The position numbers and the translations under genes were made by a program. A stretch of 64,000 nucleotides of DNA from Apostichopus japonicus (lineage: Eukaryota > Echinodermata > Holothuroidea > Aspidochirotida > Stichopodidae): positions 16,144,178 to 16,208,177 of the forward strand of contig NC_092579.1 of assembly GCF_037975245.1 (NCBI RefSeq), read 5' to 3'. This document shows positions 32,531 to 45,981 of the stretch, piece by piece; position 1 is the first letter of the stretch; each line of letters begins with the position of its first letter. The notes below the pieces were generated by a model. It did not search any database. It saw only the letters and a program-made list of their open reading frames with translations, and had not been told where the DNA came from.

Positions 32531-35500
32531 ATATATATATATATTATAGAAATTGAAATATGAAGAATGACGTCATGCGACATATAATGAAGCCACTCAT
32601 CCAACTGTCGGTGCTCTGCTTGTACGGTAAGAAAGTACCGGCACGTAATACGAACACTATGTCTTTGACATAACTAAAGTGATAAAGTTAACATAAATCA
32701 CTTGAAAAGGTAATATCGTGTGCCGCATTTGGGTGTCAAAATCGTCAAAAATGTGGCAATGGACTGCAATTTCACAGGTAATACTTAGGAAACGATAGTA
32801 GAAGCAATGACATAGAAATCCATTTACTAATGTCGTATGCTCAGCTGCTGTATTGTTATTAACTAGACCCTGGATATAGCAGATATAGTAGATAACACTC
32901 AACTTTGTATCAGTAAGTACTAACAGGCCTAATCCTTTATACATCAAGCATATCCTCAGTCAATGGCTCATGATAGATTGACTTGTGTGATTGCAGAATT
33001 CGTTACAGCATTTGGTGGGTACATGTGGAAAATATGTGATAATTTAGCAGTAGGGATTGTATGACTGTAAACTTGGTGGACCAAGAGGTCTATAACTAGA
33101 AACTTACAGCACATTTATGGCATTGCACTTACATGCTTGCAAAAGTACTGCTTACCCCTTTTCTATATGTATCGATCATAAGAGATTGGGGAGAAAATCT
33201 GCACAGAGAGTTCAATCCCAATAGGACCAATGACATGTTGCTTTGTGCTGAACTGTTCTATGGAAATCAATTTTCTAACCGAATCACAGGCACTCCCAAA
33301 TTATGGCAAATTATGTAAATTGAGTTGGCCATAACTATTATTAAACTTGTCTGTGCATGCTGTAGTGTTTCAGTTGTGTTACATATGCGCTCTTTTACTA
33401 AACAAAGCTAACACCTACATCCCAGCATTATTTCATAGTGTTCATAGTATACGACAATAAAAGAAGAGACAAAAAACACGAGACCTAAAAGAGATACTGA
33501 ACACCGACAACTTTACAATATGGAATGTCATTGAAAAAATATATTTTTAGATGCACATATTTCATGTTCTCAAACCTTTGTGTGGGACTTAATTTTTAAT
33601 TTCCGGTTTTATCAACATAGTAGATCGATACTACTACGCCATAGCCAAGTAACCAGATTGACAAAGCATTGACTGCTACATCTGCTCAGCTAGACAAAAC
33701 GTACAATATCATTCATCGGTTATTACTTAGTCAAGATAATAAATAAATAATGGTCACGTTTTTACTGTAAATACCTTTTATTCATTAAAATCTTGGCAGG
33801 CACATTCAGGGTTTGAAGAGGGATTTTGAACAAACACAATGCATGATTGCACACAAGTGGAAGAATTTTTGTTTTTGACAAGGACTGTAAAGAGACATTG
33901 ATGATGATTGGATTTTGAATACTCAGTAAAAAGAGAGAAACCATCTTTGCGTAGATGAAAACTACATTTTTGTACTCTCATCATTTTGCACAGCTCCTCC
34001 ACAGGATGTCTACGTACAGTAAGTATTGGCTGGACCAATCCCTGAAGCTGGTTATCCGACCTACCTTCTGCTCAGTTTTAGTCCGAGCACGGATGTTGTT
34101 GATGACTACCTCTATGAATTCAGTATAGCAGGAGGTCCGACTACATCGGAGGTCATATCTGCCAATGGACCTTTCACCTGGGAATTCACACCATTGAACA
34201 TTCCAGCCAACCAACCTCAGCTGACGATCGACCATAGACTAGTATCTAGGAGGAATGGCGTGGAGGGTCCTGCTGCAACTATACAAATTGTGACTCAAGA
34301 CTCTGTCCCACGTGTGTAGTTTATAGTTTCTAACATTTAGGTACATTTCAATGGTTAGAAAGACAACATAGGCCTATTGAAATCCTATCCATATGATTAA
34401 ATCATGGATGAACACGGGCTAACGTCTTGCCTACTCATTTCGATGAGTATTCAGAGAATAAGTAGACAGGCATGTAATTGTCAGACCCTAGTACTGCTCC
34501 AGGGTAGTAGCTTCGCAATTTTTCAAAACAAGCATTTCTGTCACATATTTCATGATTGGGTTTGTGTCTCCTTGAAATCTCTATCAGTGTGTTTGTGTGG
34601 CCCAATTTGAAAGGAGCTGATTTATTAACAGGCCTTATTAGGCAGTGGAAGATTGTGAAAACATTCACGATATGTGATCTATTAGAACCAAAGTTATGCA
34701 ATGGGAAGTCCTGCTTTAGCGTGCAAGTAACTACATTAAAAATATGCTATAAAATGCATTTCCCTTCTTTCTCTGACAGCCTCTCCTCCGCCAGTTGAGG
34801 GACGTTTCCAGGCTGTCGGTACAAGAACAGCTATACGATGGGGTGTGGACGCCACTGCAGATTATACCAGTTTTGTAGTGTTCGTTTACTCCCCGGGGGA
34901 TACCACAGCCATGAGGATGGACCTTGATATTGGCAAAACCAGTTACTTTTTCAACTTCCCCAAAGAGCAGCTGCTCCTCGATTTTTACACAAGGAATGAC
35001 CGCGGATTGTGGAGTACTGCTGCGACATTTACACAAGCAGATGCAACGCCTGTCTCAGTTGGTAAGGATTGTAAACATTTATTATTTTCTTGAGGCAATA
35101 TATTGACTTGGAAGCTGAAGAAGAAACAAAGTCAAGTGCATGTTTCAAAAGTAAACAAAATTAGCAAAAAGGAATTGTAAGTAATGTTAAGCTTCAGTCG
35201 TGTGAAAGTGTCTTGTGATGTTTGTCAAAAGGGTCTGTTCTCCTGTGCCCTGAGTATGTAAGTGTGTGCATAGTGGGGGCTCTGTCTGCTTTGGATTTTC
35301 AGTATTAAATTGAGTGTATGTTAGGTGACATTTGTATTTTCGTGAAGGTCTATATAGGTTGGTTTACACTGCTGTCGCTTTATGCATGCGATTTACTGAA
35401 AATGTTTTGGATCTGTAGGTAAAAACCACATCCTTATAGCATTTTGTGACGTAAAATTATGGAGTTTTTAAATTTGTGAAACTTAATTAGTGCAAAGGCA

Positions 35501-38500
35501 ATAGCAGATTGTATGATGTCAAATATATCAATAAATTTTCAATCATTTATCCACAGAAGATAAATAACATTTCTCCAAAAAGTTGCATTTTGATGAAATC
35601 TTAAGAACAGAGAATATTGACAGCTGAGAAAACATCCCGCATCTTTTAAGTACCAAGAACATTTAAGATTAAGTAAAGCTTTCGGAGAACATTTGCCCTG
35701 ATGACATTGCGGATCATCGCCGCGATCCACTTCCTGAAGTAACTGAAAGTTTAGTCAGTGAAATAAATTGCATGTTGATTACAGTAGATCGTATCTTGAG
35801 TTTTAAGTACAAGCTATTGAGATCGGGTTTTCAGGGTTCGGAGAGGGAGTTTGATCAAACACAATGCATGATATAAATGATAATCACACATAAGTGGAAC
35901 TTGTCATGGAGTCACATGTAGTGTCGTAATAAAATAGATTACACACTTGGCGTTCGACAGAGAGTCAGAGTAAAGATGGCGTCGAAGTCTGCTACCAGAA
36001 GTTATCAATAAAAACGAGTACACCGTACTGGATTCAACTGTAAACCAATGCCTTGAACTGTGTCCTTATTTGAAACAAGAAGTACTCTACATCACAGAAG
36101 TTTTATTTTTGATATGGACTGTAAAAAGACATTAATGATGATTGGATTTTAAATACTCAGTAAAAAGAAAGAATCCATCTTTGCGTAGATGAAAACTACA
36201 CTTTTGTACTCTCATCATTTTGCACAGCTCCTCCACAGGATGTCTACGTACAGTTAGTATTGGCTGGACCAATCCCTGAAGCTGGTTATCCGACCTACCT
36301 TCTGCTCAGTTTTAGTCCGAGCACGGATGTTGTTGATGACTACCTCTATGAATTCAGTATAGCAGGAGGTCCGACTACATCGGAGGTCATATCTGCCAAT
36401 GGACCTTTCACCTGGGAATTCACACCATTGAACATTCCAGCCAACCAACCTCAGCTGACGATCGACCATAGACTAGTATCTAGGAGGAATGGCGTGGAGG
36501 GTCCTGCTGCAACTATACAAATTGTGACTCAAGACTCTGTCCCACGTGTGTAGTTTATAGTTTCTAACATTTAGGTACATTTCAATGGTAAGAAAGACAA
36601 CATAGGCCTATTGAAATCCTATCCATATGATTATATCATGGATGAACACGGGCTAACGTCTTGCCTACTCATTTCGATGAGTATTCAGAGAATAAGTAGA
36701 CAGGCATGTAATTGTCAGACCCTAGTACTGCTCCAGTGTAGTAGCTTCGTAGTTTTACAAAACAAGCATTTCTGTCACATATTTCATGACTGGGTTTGTG
36801 TCTCCTTGAAATCTCTATCAGTGTGTTTGTGTGGCCTTATTTGAAAGGAGCTGGTTTATTAACAGGCCTTATTAGGCAGTGGAAGATTGTAGAAACATTC
36901 TTGATATATGATCTATTAGAACCAAAATTATGCAATGGGAAGTCCTGCTTTAGCGTGCAAGTAACATTAAAAATATGCTATAAAATGCATTTCCCTTCTT
37001 TCTCTGACAGCCTCTCCTCCGCCAGTTGAGGGAAGTTTCCAGGCTGTCGGTACAAGAACAGCTATACGATGGGGTGTGGACGCCACTGCAGATTATACCA
37101 GTTTTGTAGTGTTCGTTTACTCCCCAGGGGACACCACAGCCATGAGGATCGACCTTGAACTTAGCAGAACCAGTTACTTTTTCAACTTTCCTGTAGAGTC
37201 GCTGCTCCTCGATTTTTACACAAGGAATGACCTCGGATTGTGGAGTACTACTGCGACATTTACACAAGCAGATGCAACGCCTGTCGCAGTGGGTAAGGAT
37301 TGTAAACATTCATTACGTTCTTGAGGCAATCTATGGACTTGAAGCTGAAGAAGAGAAGAAGAAACAAAGTCAAAGTGCATGTTTCCAATGTAAACAAAAT
37401 GAAAAGAATGTATTATAATAAATGTCAAGCTTCAGTCGTCTGAAAGTGTCTTGTGATGTTGCTGAGTTTGTCAAAGGGTCTGTTCTCCTGTGCCCTGAGA
37501 ATGTTACTTTGTGCATAGTCGGGGAGGGGGGGGGGGTGGTGTTTGTTGCAATGCAGTTGTCCTAACTGCTTGGGAATTGCAGTATTAAATTGAGTGGATG
37601 TTAGGTGACAATTTTTATTCTCTTGAAGACCTGTCTCTGTAGTTTGGATTACAATGCAGTTATCTTGATTTATCCAGGGAATGGATCACAGCACTAGGCG
37701 GTCTCTGATGTCAAAACGTTACTTGTTCAATAGCTTCAATTAATTTGGTATTACGATCTTCTGTTTGGTTTATCCTTGAAATGTGATACAATAATTACAT
37801 CTATGATGTGTAAACCATTTATCCATACATGCAGAAAATATTCTTTCTCAATCTTGCACCTCGAGTAAGCTGTTTCCTCGTCAGAGAATATTAAGCTCTG
37901 TTAAAGCGAGCATAATTCCAACTGTTTTCACATTCCAAAGGGATAAATTAACAATAAGAATTAATTAGGAAGTTAATGCTTTGAAGACAGTGTGCAGTGA
38001 ACATGTACAAAGACTACATACTTATTGAGGTCCATTTCCTGAAGTACAGATGGGGTTTATCAGATGGTAAATCTAAGTCGATAAGCCATGGATTCTATCT
38101 AGATGAATAAAGATGTGGAGGACGATTTTCAACTAGCGGTGGGAAAGAATTTGTGTATCTTTTAAAAAAAAGTGTTGCAGCATGTGTATGTCTAATGGTA
38201 ATCTCTGTAACGGTTTTAAATATTAAGGAGAAGGAGCATAGGGTTTGGTAAAAGTTGCTGCTTGCGCTACTGTAGGGTGCCCACACGGATTCACAGTTTC
38301 TTTGAAAGGATTTTCTAGTGACTGGAGTGGGTTTGATCGCTTTATAGAAGCGATTTGCAGTACATGTTCTGGATCTGTAGGTAAAAACCAAGTCCTCATA
38401 GCATTTTGTGATGTAAAATTATGGATTTTTTTAAGTTGTGACATTTGGTTAGTGCATCAGGTAACAGCAGAGTAAATGATGTCAAATATAATATTTCAAT

Positions 38501-41500
38501 CATTTATCTACAGAAGAAAATAATATTTCTGCAAAAAGTCGCATTCATTTTGATAAAATCCTAACCACAGTGAAATATTTACAGCTGAAAAAGCGTTCCG
38601 CATCTATCAGGTTTCAAGAAGATTCAAGATTACGAAAAACTTTTCGGGGAACATTTCCCCTCCTAAGGACATTGCGGATCACCTGCTGCGATCCACCTTC
38701 TGGAGTTACTGAAAGTTTAAGTCAGTCAAACATAGATTACATGTTGATAACAATAGATCTATCTTGAGTTTTAGGTACGAGCTATTGAGATTTGGTTTCT
38801 CTTAAATATGAATTTGATATTTGTGCCACTGGAATATTCCTTTAAATTCTTTTCAAATTCCCTTTAAATTCCTTTAAATTCTGTATCCAATCAAGCACCA
38901 TCTTTGACATCATTCATTGCGCTTTTAGTTATTTTGAACTCACTCAAGTTTGTTGTTGTTTGATTTAGCTGACACCTTGTTCCAGATTAGCCAGCTAACA
39001 GAGACTACAATGACATTGGAATGGCAGCACAAACCTGATACGAACATCATACAATACATCATTACCATCACAGACCCTGCAGATCCGGCGCAACTGATTA
39101 CGAAGACGATTGACGCTTGCGCCACAGCGGAGATGTTCTCAGAGCTATTCCAAAACTTAACCCCAGCAACTGGGTACTCCCTGCAGATTGATGCTATTCA
39201 AGACGGAAATATCATTCCTCAACCATACGTCGGTCCGGAAGTAGTTTACACACGTTAGTTCATATTCGCAGTTTTGTGGCCTTAATCAGGGTGGGGTGGA
39301 GGAGACGGAGGGTGAACTTTGAGAGGAAGAATTTATCGAACGAGTTTGAGTCGTTGGAGCACGTTCCCAAAGATTAGATAACGGTCTTTATATTGAGAAT
39401 TTTTGAAAATTAAAACAAGCTGAGTAATATCACCTGCATTTTGGTTTGTGAATTTTTACAAACATAGGGGGATGTCTTACAAAGGAAGCCTACATTTGAG
39501 CAAACTATGACACTCTGTTAGATGTAGCCACTAATTAAAACATTTATAATAAGAGTAATGAAGGTTTCCATTCAGTTCTGAAAATTGCTGTTGCCCTGAC
39601 ACCTTTGTCTCGAAATGTGACATGCAAAGAGCTAATCAGATATCTTAAAAAAAACCAATGGACTTGTACAATAAAACTAATGAACTGCATTTCTAAGGGA
39701 AGTTTGTATCAAAATATAAAAAGAAACTTGATTCCAATTAATGTAAGAAGTTGATTTTATTTCATTCCATATCATTTACTTTATTTTTCAATACCAATAA
39801 ACACATTTCGGTTAATTAAGATAAGAATACAGGATGCAAATTTGTGAAAGGAAGTCTTCTAAGAAGTCCTGTGGCTTAAGAAAGAAGAACACTCCTATGC
39901 AAGAAAGCAAGAAAGAAAAAATAAGGAAGCAAAGAATAGAACACAAAACAATAAAAATCCAAATCAAGTCAAAGAAATTAAAGAAATTCATCAATATCAG
40001 TACTAGCAGTTTTGAGTAGTGTGTAGCTAATCCACTTTCCTTTAGTGAGCCTTGGGAAAGGAGGAGGATTACAAACGTACCTTCGTCTGGATGCTTATCA
40101 GGTTTTTATTCTTTGGTGCAATAGGTTTATTTCCTTTGTTTTTTTATTCCCATGTGCAATAAGTATATTCTTTGTTGGCTTTTGTCCTCTCCTCCCTTTT
40201 TTCTCATCTCTTCCATGTTTTATGCTTTATCTACTCCTATTCAATGTAATAATTATTGTTTGTACCACTTTTCGGTGCTGAATACAATGTATTTGAATGG
40301 GTGCGTCGGGTAAGGAGAGGTGGTACTCTCCATACTCATGGTTTGTTGGATTGCGACCAATGTCAAAGTATTGAATTTAAATGCAGGGAGTAAGTTCATA
40401 CAGTTCTCACGTCGATTTGCTCATCTACAGCTTCCATCCTGTATCTCATGGTTTTCACCAGCCAATATACAATTGTGCAAAGGAATGGGAAGATTAATAG
40501 AGTAAGAGTTACGATAACTTCATTGATCCTCAGAAGGACACTAAAAAAGTAACGAGTAAAACTAAAAAGGAAAGAAAACATGAAAAAGCAGCAAGCTGTG
40601 CAGAAAGGGCAAGAAATTCCAAGGAGGAGTATTGACAAGTTAACTATTTCCCTTTTCAGGTCCCTTCCCCCCAGAATTGGCTGTCATAACTCAGACAGGG
40701 TTAGACTCAATCAGGTTTGAATGGACACCACCTACCACAGGGAACTTTGATGGCTATGTGGTTGTCCTGAATAGTGACAACAAAAATCAAACATATCTGG
40801 ATAGCAACACGATGTTCTTCGATGTTAGTGGATTGCAAGCTGACGTTGCGCACGATTTTGGGGTCTACACGTACGTTGGTCCCACCGACCAACAGATATG
40901 GAGTGATCTGGGACCTACAGATTTTGTTCCAATAGGTAAGGAAAACCAGATGCTGGAACTATTTGGTAGACACTAAGTCATTATCGTAGAATTGTCTTCA
41001 TAGAGTAAAGAAAACTTGCTCTGTTTATCACTGTGCAGTTTTAAATGTGAAGCGAGATAGATTAGATAATTATCAACTGTAATCCTCTGTAATTATTATT
41101 TTTTTTTTGTGGCAACAGCAGAGTGAATGATGTCATAACTACCATTGAGCTGAAAATATTTTTCGTCTTGCCTTATAATATACCTCTCCTTTCTTTCATG
41201 TCGGAAACTTCAGATTTCTAAGAAGCAAAATGTTTGCATTTTGACGAGAATGTAACTGCAGGGAAACCTTGACAGCTAAGCTAAGCAAACATTCCAAATG
41301 TATCAATATGGAGAGTATGATAGAAAAGTATAGCATTTGCTGTTTATGACATCACAAACCACCTCCAGTGATACTCTGTGGGAGGAAGAATCAAGGATTT
41401 AGCCAGTCGAAATAGGTTTCATTCAATGAACCATATATTGAGTTTAAGGACGAGATATTGAGATGGGAATTTTAACTAACAGTGTGGAGTTTCTGTCTTT

Positions 41501-42856
41501 GTCATGTATAAGTGTTATACTGTATCGTCCTGCCATCTGAATATCCATTTAAGAAGAAAGATTCTAGTATAAAAATGTATAAATATTTAAGTTAAAAGTT
41601 AATAAAGTATACAAAATAACATATAAAAAAAACAAGACGGCGGTTTGATGAACTGTTTTTTCCGTCCCTATATTGACACAAGGCAATCAAGACTAGTCAA
41701 AGTTTTCGTTTATAAAGGTATAGATGTTGGCCAATCCTTCAAGTAAAGTGATAAGCATTTATTCGGCTTCATTTCCCACATTTAATTTCTCCTTTTATTA
41801 GACTTTCATTACAATATTGCAGACAGTTAAAATGGATTGAGCCACGATGTTTCCAAAACCTTATATAAAAAGGAATTCTCTCTAAATGATTGCAAATTTT
41901 GCAATTTTGTATACATGTATTGGGCATTTAGGAGATCTCGCATGGAGTTCACTATTCATGTATCACTTTCTTCTTTATATGAATTAAAGCTCATCGCATG
42001 GAACAGTTCTTTGCATTTTACCTTCTCTCGCTTGCTTCATAGCGGACGTTGACGGAAACGTTCAGATAGACAGTATCACTTCTTCAAGTCTGAATGTGCT
42101 ATGGGACGCCTACCAGAATGCAATGGCTAACCTTATCACGCTGGTGGACGAGAACAACCAGGTGGTGGGTCTGCAACAACTGGACGGCACAGCCACACAG
42201 TTTAGCTTCACAGGACTCGATCCTAGCACCTTCTACGAAGCCAGGGTGAAGGTCTTCATTGACAATCAGGCTTTCTATGCAGGCGAAAGCAATGCAAGTA
42301 CATGTAAGTTGTTTTGTTTTGTTCAAATAAAGAAGAAAAAGAAAACCATGCCATATAGAATGTTGACTGTTAGATCTTAACTTTGAAGATCATTCAGACT
42401 CCCGCTTTTTTTGCTCTCCACATTAGTTGCCAGTTCAACAGATAATTCTTTTTTTTTAAATTTTCGAGTCTCGTGTTAAGAATGCCATTTTGAAACAAGG
42501 TTTTCGTCGATTTACCCGTTAGTTTTGTTCACTGCGATTGAGTGCATTAATATTACAAGTGATTTATATTATTTAAATTGTCGATCAAACAGTACCTGTA
42601 GGAACGCCATCTGGTGTAGTGAATGTCCAGTCTACCACCACTGATGCAATCACGGTCGATTTCACCGAAATCCCAGGAGCAACCTCCTATCAGATCATTT
42701 ACACAGACAACTTGGGAGTTACCAGAACGCTGACTAGCTTTGCGGGGTCTCCATTTACCATTCCCAACTTGAGTGCCAGTACAGACTATAACATTCAGGT
42801 GAACAGCATTGTGCAAGGTGCCACAGAATTGGTCGGCAACGCCCAAGGCCGAACAG
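31850..42856 (+). CDS. secreted multi-domain fibronectin type III protein
   Basis: Exon 1 (31850-31916) encodes a signal peptide (MEFKWKTVLLFLAIFVARVNA) and ends in phase 1. Eight domain exons follow, each about one beta-sandwich long and each with phase 1-1 borders: 33994-34311, 34780-35061, 36228-36545, 37011-37292, 38969-39253, 40660-40935, 42043-42303 and 42593-42856. The later exons show clear FN3 features: a Trp in strand B (LEWQHKP, FEWTPP, VLWDAY) and the tyrosine-corner region (LTPATGYSLQI, LDPSTFYEARV, LSASTDYNIQV). The first type (APPQDVYVQ...) is a more divergent beta-sandwich. Exons 33994-34311 and 34780-35061 are duplicated at 36228-36545 and 37011-37292. Exon 33994-34311 has an in-frame TAA at 34020-34022. 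Being symmetric it can be skipped without a frameshift. The last exon ends in a good donor (GTGAGT), but no following exon was found, so the 3' end is unresolved. The product is probably secreted; its function is unknown. Confidence 0.8.
33880..37650 (+). repeat. tandem segmental duplication of two FN3 exons (offset ~2.23 kb)
   Basis: The segment from about 33880 to 35360 recurs from about 36110 to 37650 with near-identity across exons and introns. Both copies carry the domain pair 33994-34311 + 34780-35061 and 36228-36545 + 37011-37292. The first domain exon differs by almost nothing except the stop-creating change. The second pair has several coding differences (for example MDLDIGKTS versus IDLELSRTS). 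Confidence 0.9.
33994..34311 (+). pseudogene. FN3-gene domain exon with in-frame stop (duplicate copy 1)
   Basis: The exon frame matches its twin at 36228-36545 except that codon TTA (Leu) is TAA at 34020-34022. The same T-to-A change turns GTTAGT into GTAAGT, a consensus splice donor at 34019-34024. The exon is therefore either skipped (phase 1-1, 318 bp), truncates the protein, or is cut to a micro-exon of about 25 bp. Confidence 0.75.
35400..41470 (+). repeat. repeated intronic blocks accompanying FN3 exons
   Basis: Blocks at about 35400-35830, 38360-38790 and, more diverged, 41190-41470 share GGATCTGTAGGTAAAAACCA, GCATTTTGTGACGTAAAATT, GCATTTTGATGAAATC and GAGTTTTAAGTACAAGCTAT-like strings. 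The FN3 exons were apparently multiplied together with their flanking introns. Confidence 0.7.
39254..40659 (+). other. FN3 gene intron, no further exon
   Basis: The intron is AT-rich with purine-rich patches near 39850-39990 and 40550-40600. No coding content is supported. Confidence 0.5.
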
Positions 42857-43059
42857 GTGAGTGTTATACACTCGTTCCGTGAAATTCGGGATCTCCAGTA
42901 AAGCCCCGAGATCCCACATAACCCATTTTGGAGAATAAAATCCTTACAACATCCCCTCTCATTGCACAATGACAAGTTTTGTACACTGAGGAAAAACAAA
43001 TAAATGATGAAATGCAAATAACTATCAATGTGCTATATATAGCATGATCATGGGCTGTT

Positions 43060-43380
43060 GTAAGTGGTTATACTTACATTGATATTAAGTATGCAATTAC
43101 ACATGTCTTCTCACATGTTTCGTAATAACATGCACTTTTTGAGTGAATCATATACATGTGTGTATAATTTAATACATGTTAATGCATGTTCTTCTAATAT
43201 TGCATTTACATGTCACATGTTTATGCCATGGTATTGCATGTTATGTCATTACACATAATATTATGTTTTTGTTTGTATAATTACATATTCATGTGTATAA
43301 GTAGTGTACATATAGTTACATGTTATTTCTTGTTATGTCATTACACATAATTAAATATTGTGTGTATAAATTCAATATAA
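43060..43380. repeat. ACATGT/TTACA-rich degenerate repeat
   Basis: Loosely repeated ACATGT, TTACACATAATTA and TGTATAA motifs are scattered over about 300 bp, with no coding content. Confidence 0.5.
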
Positions 43381-43764
43381 TTTATACATATATACCAATT
43401 GCGGTTATCATTTTTAAGGGTATTGCATTCTGAGGGCATGTCTTTTGTGTAGATGCCAAAAACCCTCCATAGTGGGATGAGGAATATTGTCAAATTTGTA
43501 AATAACCTTGATCAAACCATGGTTAAAACATGGTCAAACTATAGAGATTTGTAGCATGTAATTTACTTATATAAATTTTGAAGAATATTGAAAGAGCGGA
43601 CATTTTAATGGAAAATTACGAAGGGGGTGTGTATGGGGGGGGGGTGGGGTCTGCTGAGCAGCCCATCTTTGTATGTACAAAATTAGTCTGTCTTTAACAT
43701 TGCTATGGATGTCGTTTGGCTCAAAAAATATGTTATGTTTTGTATTTTCTATTTTGTGTAAATT

Positions 43765-43945
43765 TTTTTTAGAAAAAGAGGAGAGGAAAAAAGGGAGAAG
43801 AAGAAAGGGAAAAAAGAGGGGGAAAAAAAAGAGGAGGAAGGAGAGGAAGAAAGGGAAAAGAAAATAAGGGAAGGTAGAGCGAAAAAGGATAAAAGGAGGG
43901 AGTAGAAGAAAAACGCCAAGACACCGGGAAGAGAAAGAGGAACAT
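43765..43945. repeat. homopurine tract
   Basis: Nearly uninterrupted A/G for about 140 bp (AAAAGAGGAGAGGAAAAAAG-type), then a purine-rich tail. It could adopt triplex DNA. Highly basic or acidic open frames over it are composition artefacts. Confidence 0.85.
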
Positions 43946-44128
43946 TGACATAATTACAGCGCTGATCCCTATTATATACACATGATCCTCACCCTACTCC
44001 TTACACCGACAACTTCATTTTTGACGTTACCATTTTTCCTCTCTCACTAATATATAAGTTTGTTCCCTTTTCTGGATTTTCCTTCTCATTACGTTTTAAA
44101 TTATAATACGTTTACATATACGTTCATA

Positions 44129-44668
<540 letters not shown>

Positions 44669-44934
44669 CTGGCGCGTAGCCAGGAATTTGCCAAGGGAGG
44701 GGCGAACCTGTAGGCAAACTATCAGAGCCGTAAATTCTGCATTGAAAACTATTTAAGTGTAGAGCCACCATAAACTGGCGCTACGCGTACAAGAATGTTT
44801 TGGCTGAAAATGCCTCCCAGATCGCTGGAAATGTCACTTCCCAGGCCTTGTAAGTTGCATCTACCCTTACATTACTAGCGATATCATACTATGTTCTGTA
44901 TTGCGGCATTATTTCCCCCTTGGCTACGCGCCTG
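44669..44934. mobile_element. TIR element (MITE-like) at the FN3 duplicate breakpoint
   Basis: The ends are GGCGCGTAGCC and GGCTACGCGCC. The body matches the nested element at 9785-10086 in the opposite orientation (TTGCCAAGGGAGGGG, CTCCCAGATCGCTGGAAATG, CCCAGGCCTTG). The flanks CCAATTAA (44661-44668) and CCGATTAA (44935-44942) match 7/8, an eroded target duplication. Confidence 0.75.
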
Positions 44935-45359
44935 CCGATTAAAAGACTTGTGCATAGCATCTTTGCAGCTTTCTAATTTTCCTAATCGGCTTGTGGCAAA
45001 CCTTCACCCAGCTACGAAAAAGACAAAATAAATAAGGAGAAAAATTAGATCTAGATTTATCCATACCAGACATTTTGGTTAAACGAAAATTAATGTGGAG
45101 TTTCTCCGTTACACCGCTCCTTCTTTCTCAAACTCCCACCAAATTCGATCTCATAATGGAAGTCTTGATCCGATTGAAAAACTCGTGAAGCTTTGCACAC
45201 ATGATGGTGGATAAAATGGGGAACAACAGTCTGCATATCGGGGCGGGGATGGGGAAGGAGCCATGTGCCCTGGCTTGGATACGGCTCTGCATGGAATCGT
45301 TTCGAAATCAAGTACGGTAATCGCTGTATGCATCAAACACATACCATTAGCTTGTGTGC

Positions 45360-45560
45360 CATTCTTGCATGGTGGTTGTCTTGGGTAATTTTAATGCCAA
45401 AATAGCACTCTGCGGAGATGTCAACTATAAAACTATTCACTCAAATCATATTGCAAACAGCCGTTTACAACCAACGACACTTTTAGAAAAGACAACCACC
45501 AACTCAGGCAAATCATTCCATTCGTTCACAACCCTATTAAAAACGAATTAGTTTTTTTTT
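45360..45560 (+). pseudogene. possible LINE endonuclease scrap
   Basis: A short open frame reads VVLGNFNAKIA, then GDVNYKTIHSNHIANSRL. It resembles the GDFNAR...G...N.NG.RL motif of retrotransposon endonucleases. It is short and diverged. Confidence 0.3.
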
Positions 45561-45910
45561 ACGAAAGACAAGTTAAGTTAAGACAATGACCTGGAGTGTT
45601 ACTACTCTGGGGAAAACTGTAGTCACTAAATGCTTAATTATCAAATCCATGGATAATCTTGTACAACCTATATCGAATCCAAATTATTTGCTCCATTGAC
45701 TGATCATATGCACACAATTCTGCTTACTTCTGTTCGACCGAAAAAAAAACCCGCTTAGAAGTGATGTTCACTTAGCAGCTGCAGGCTATATGCCTTGCAG
45801 TTATATATGCTGTAACGGTTTATGGCACAGTCAAGTTTACATGTAATGATATGTGAAATTATCGTTTATTTCTGTAATTTATAATCATAAATTTCATATC
45901 ATTTTTATAG

Positions 45911-45981
45911 AAAATGAAATAGAGTCGATGCCTACTAAAACAGAACAATTTGATTGTTCGAAGAAAGTGCTTGGAGGAACG
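45911..45981 (+). pseudogene. orphan stem exon of a third sulfotransferase copy
   Basis: The exon is bounded by TTTTTATAG and GTAAGT. It has 2 + 69 bases, so it enters in phase 1 and leaves in phase 0, exactly as exon 2 of gene B (23206-23324) does. Its end (FDCSKKVLGGT) aligns with the end of that exon (WCKEKILRGL), sharing Cys-Lys-x-Lys-(V/I)-Leu-x-Gly. No anchor exon precedes it and no catalytic exons follow before TA repeats and satellite DNA. It could instead be an active exon of a gene whose other exons are outside the window. Confidence 0.45.

Noticed and set aside
43673-43981. Lys/Arg-Glu-rich frame and its Leu/Phe-rich antisense
   Set aside because: Composition artefact of the homopurine tract.
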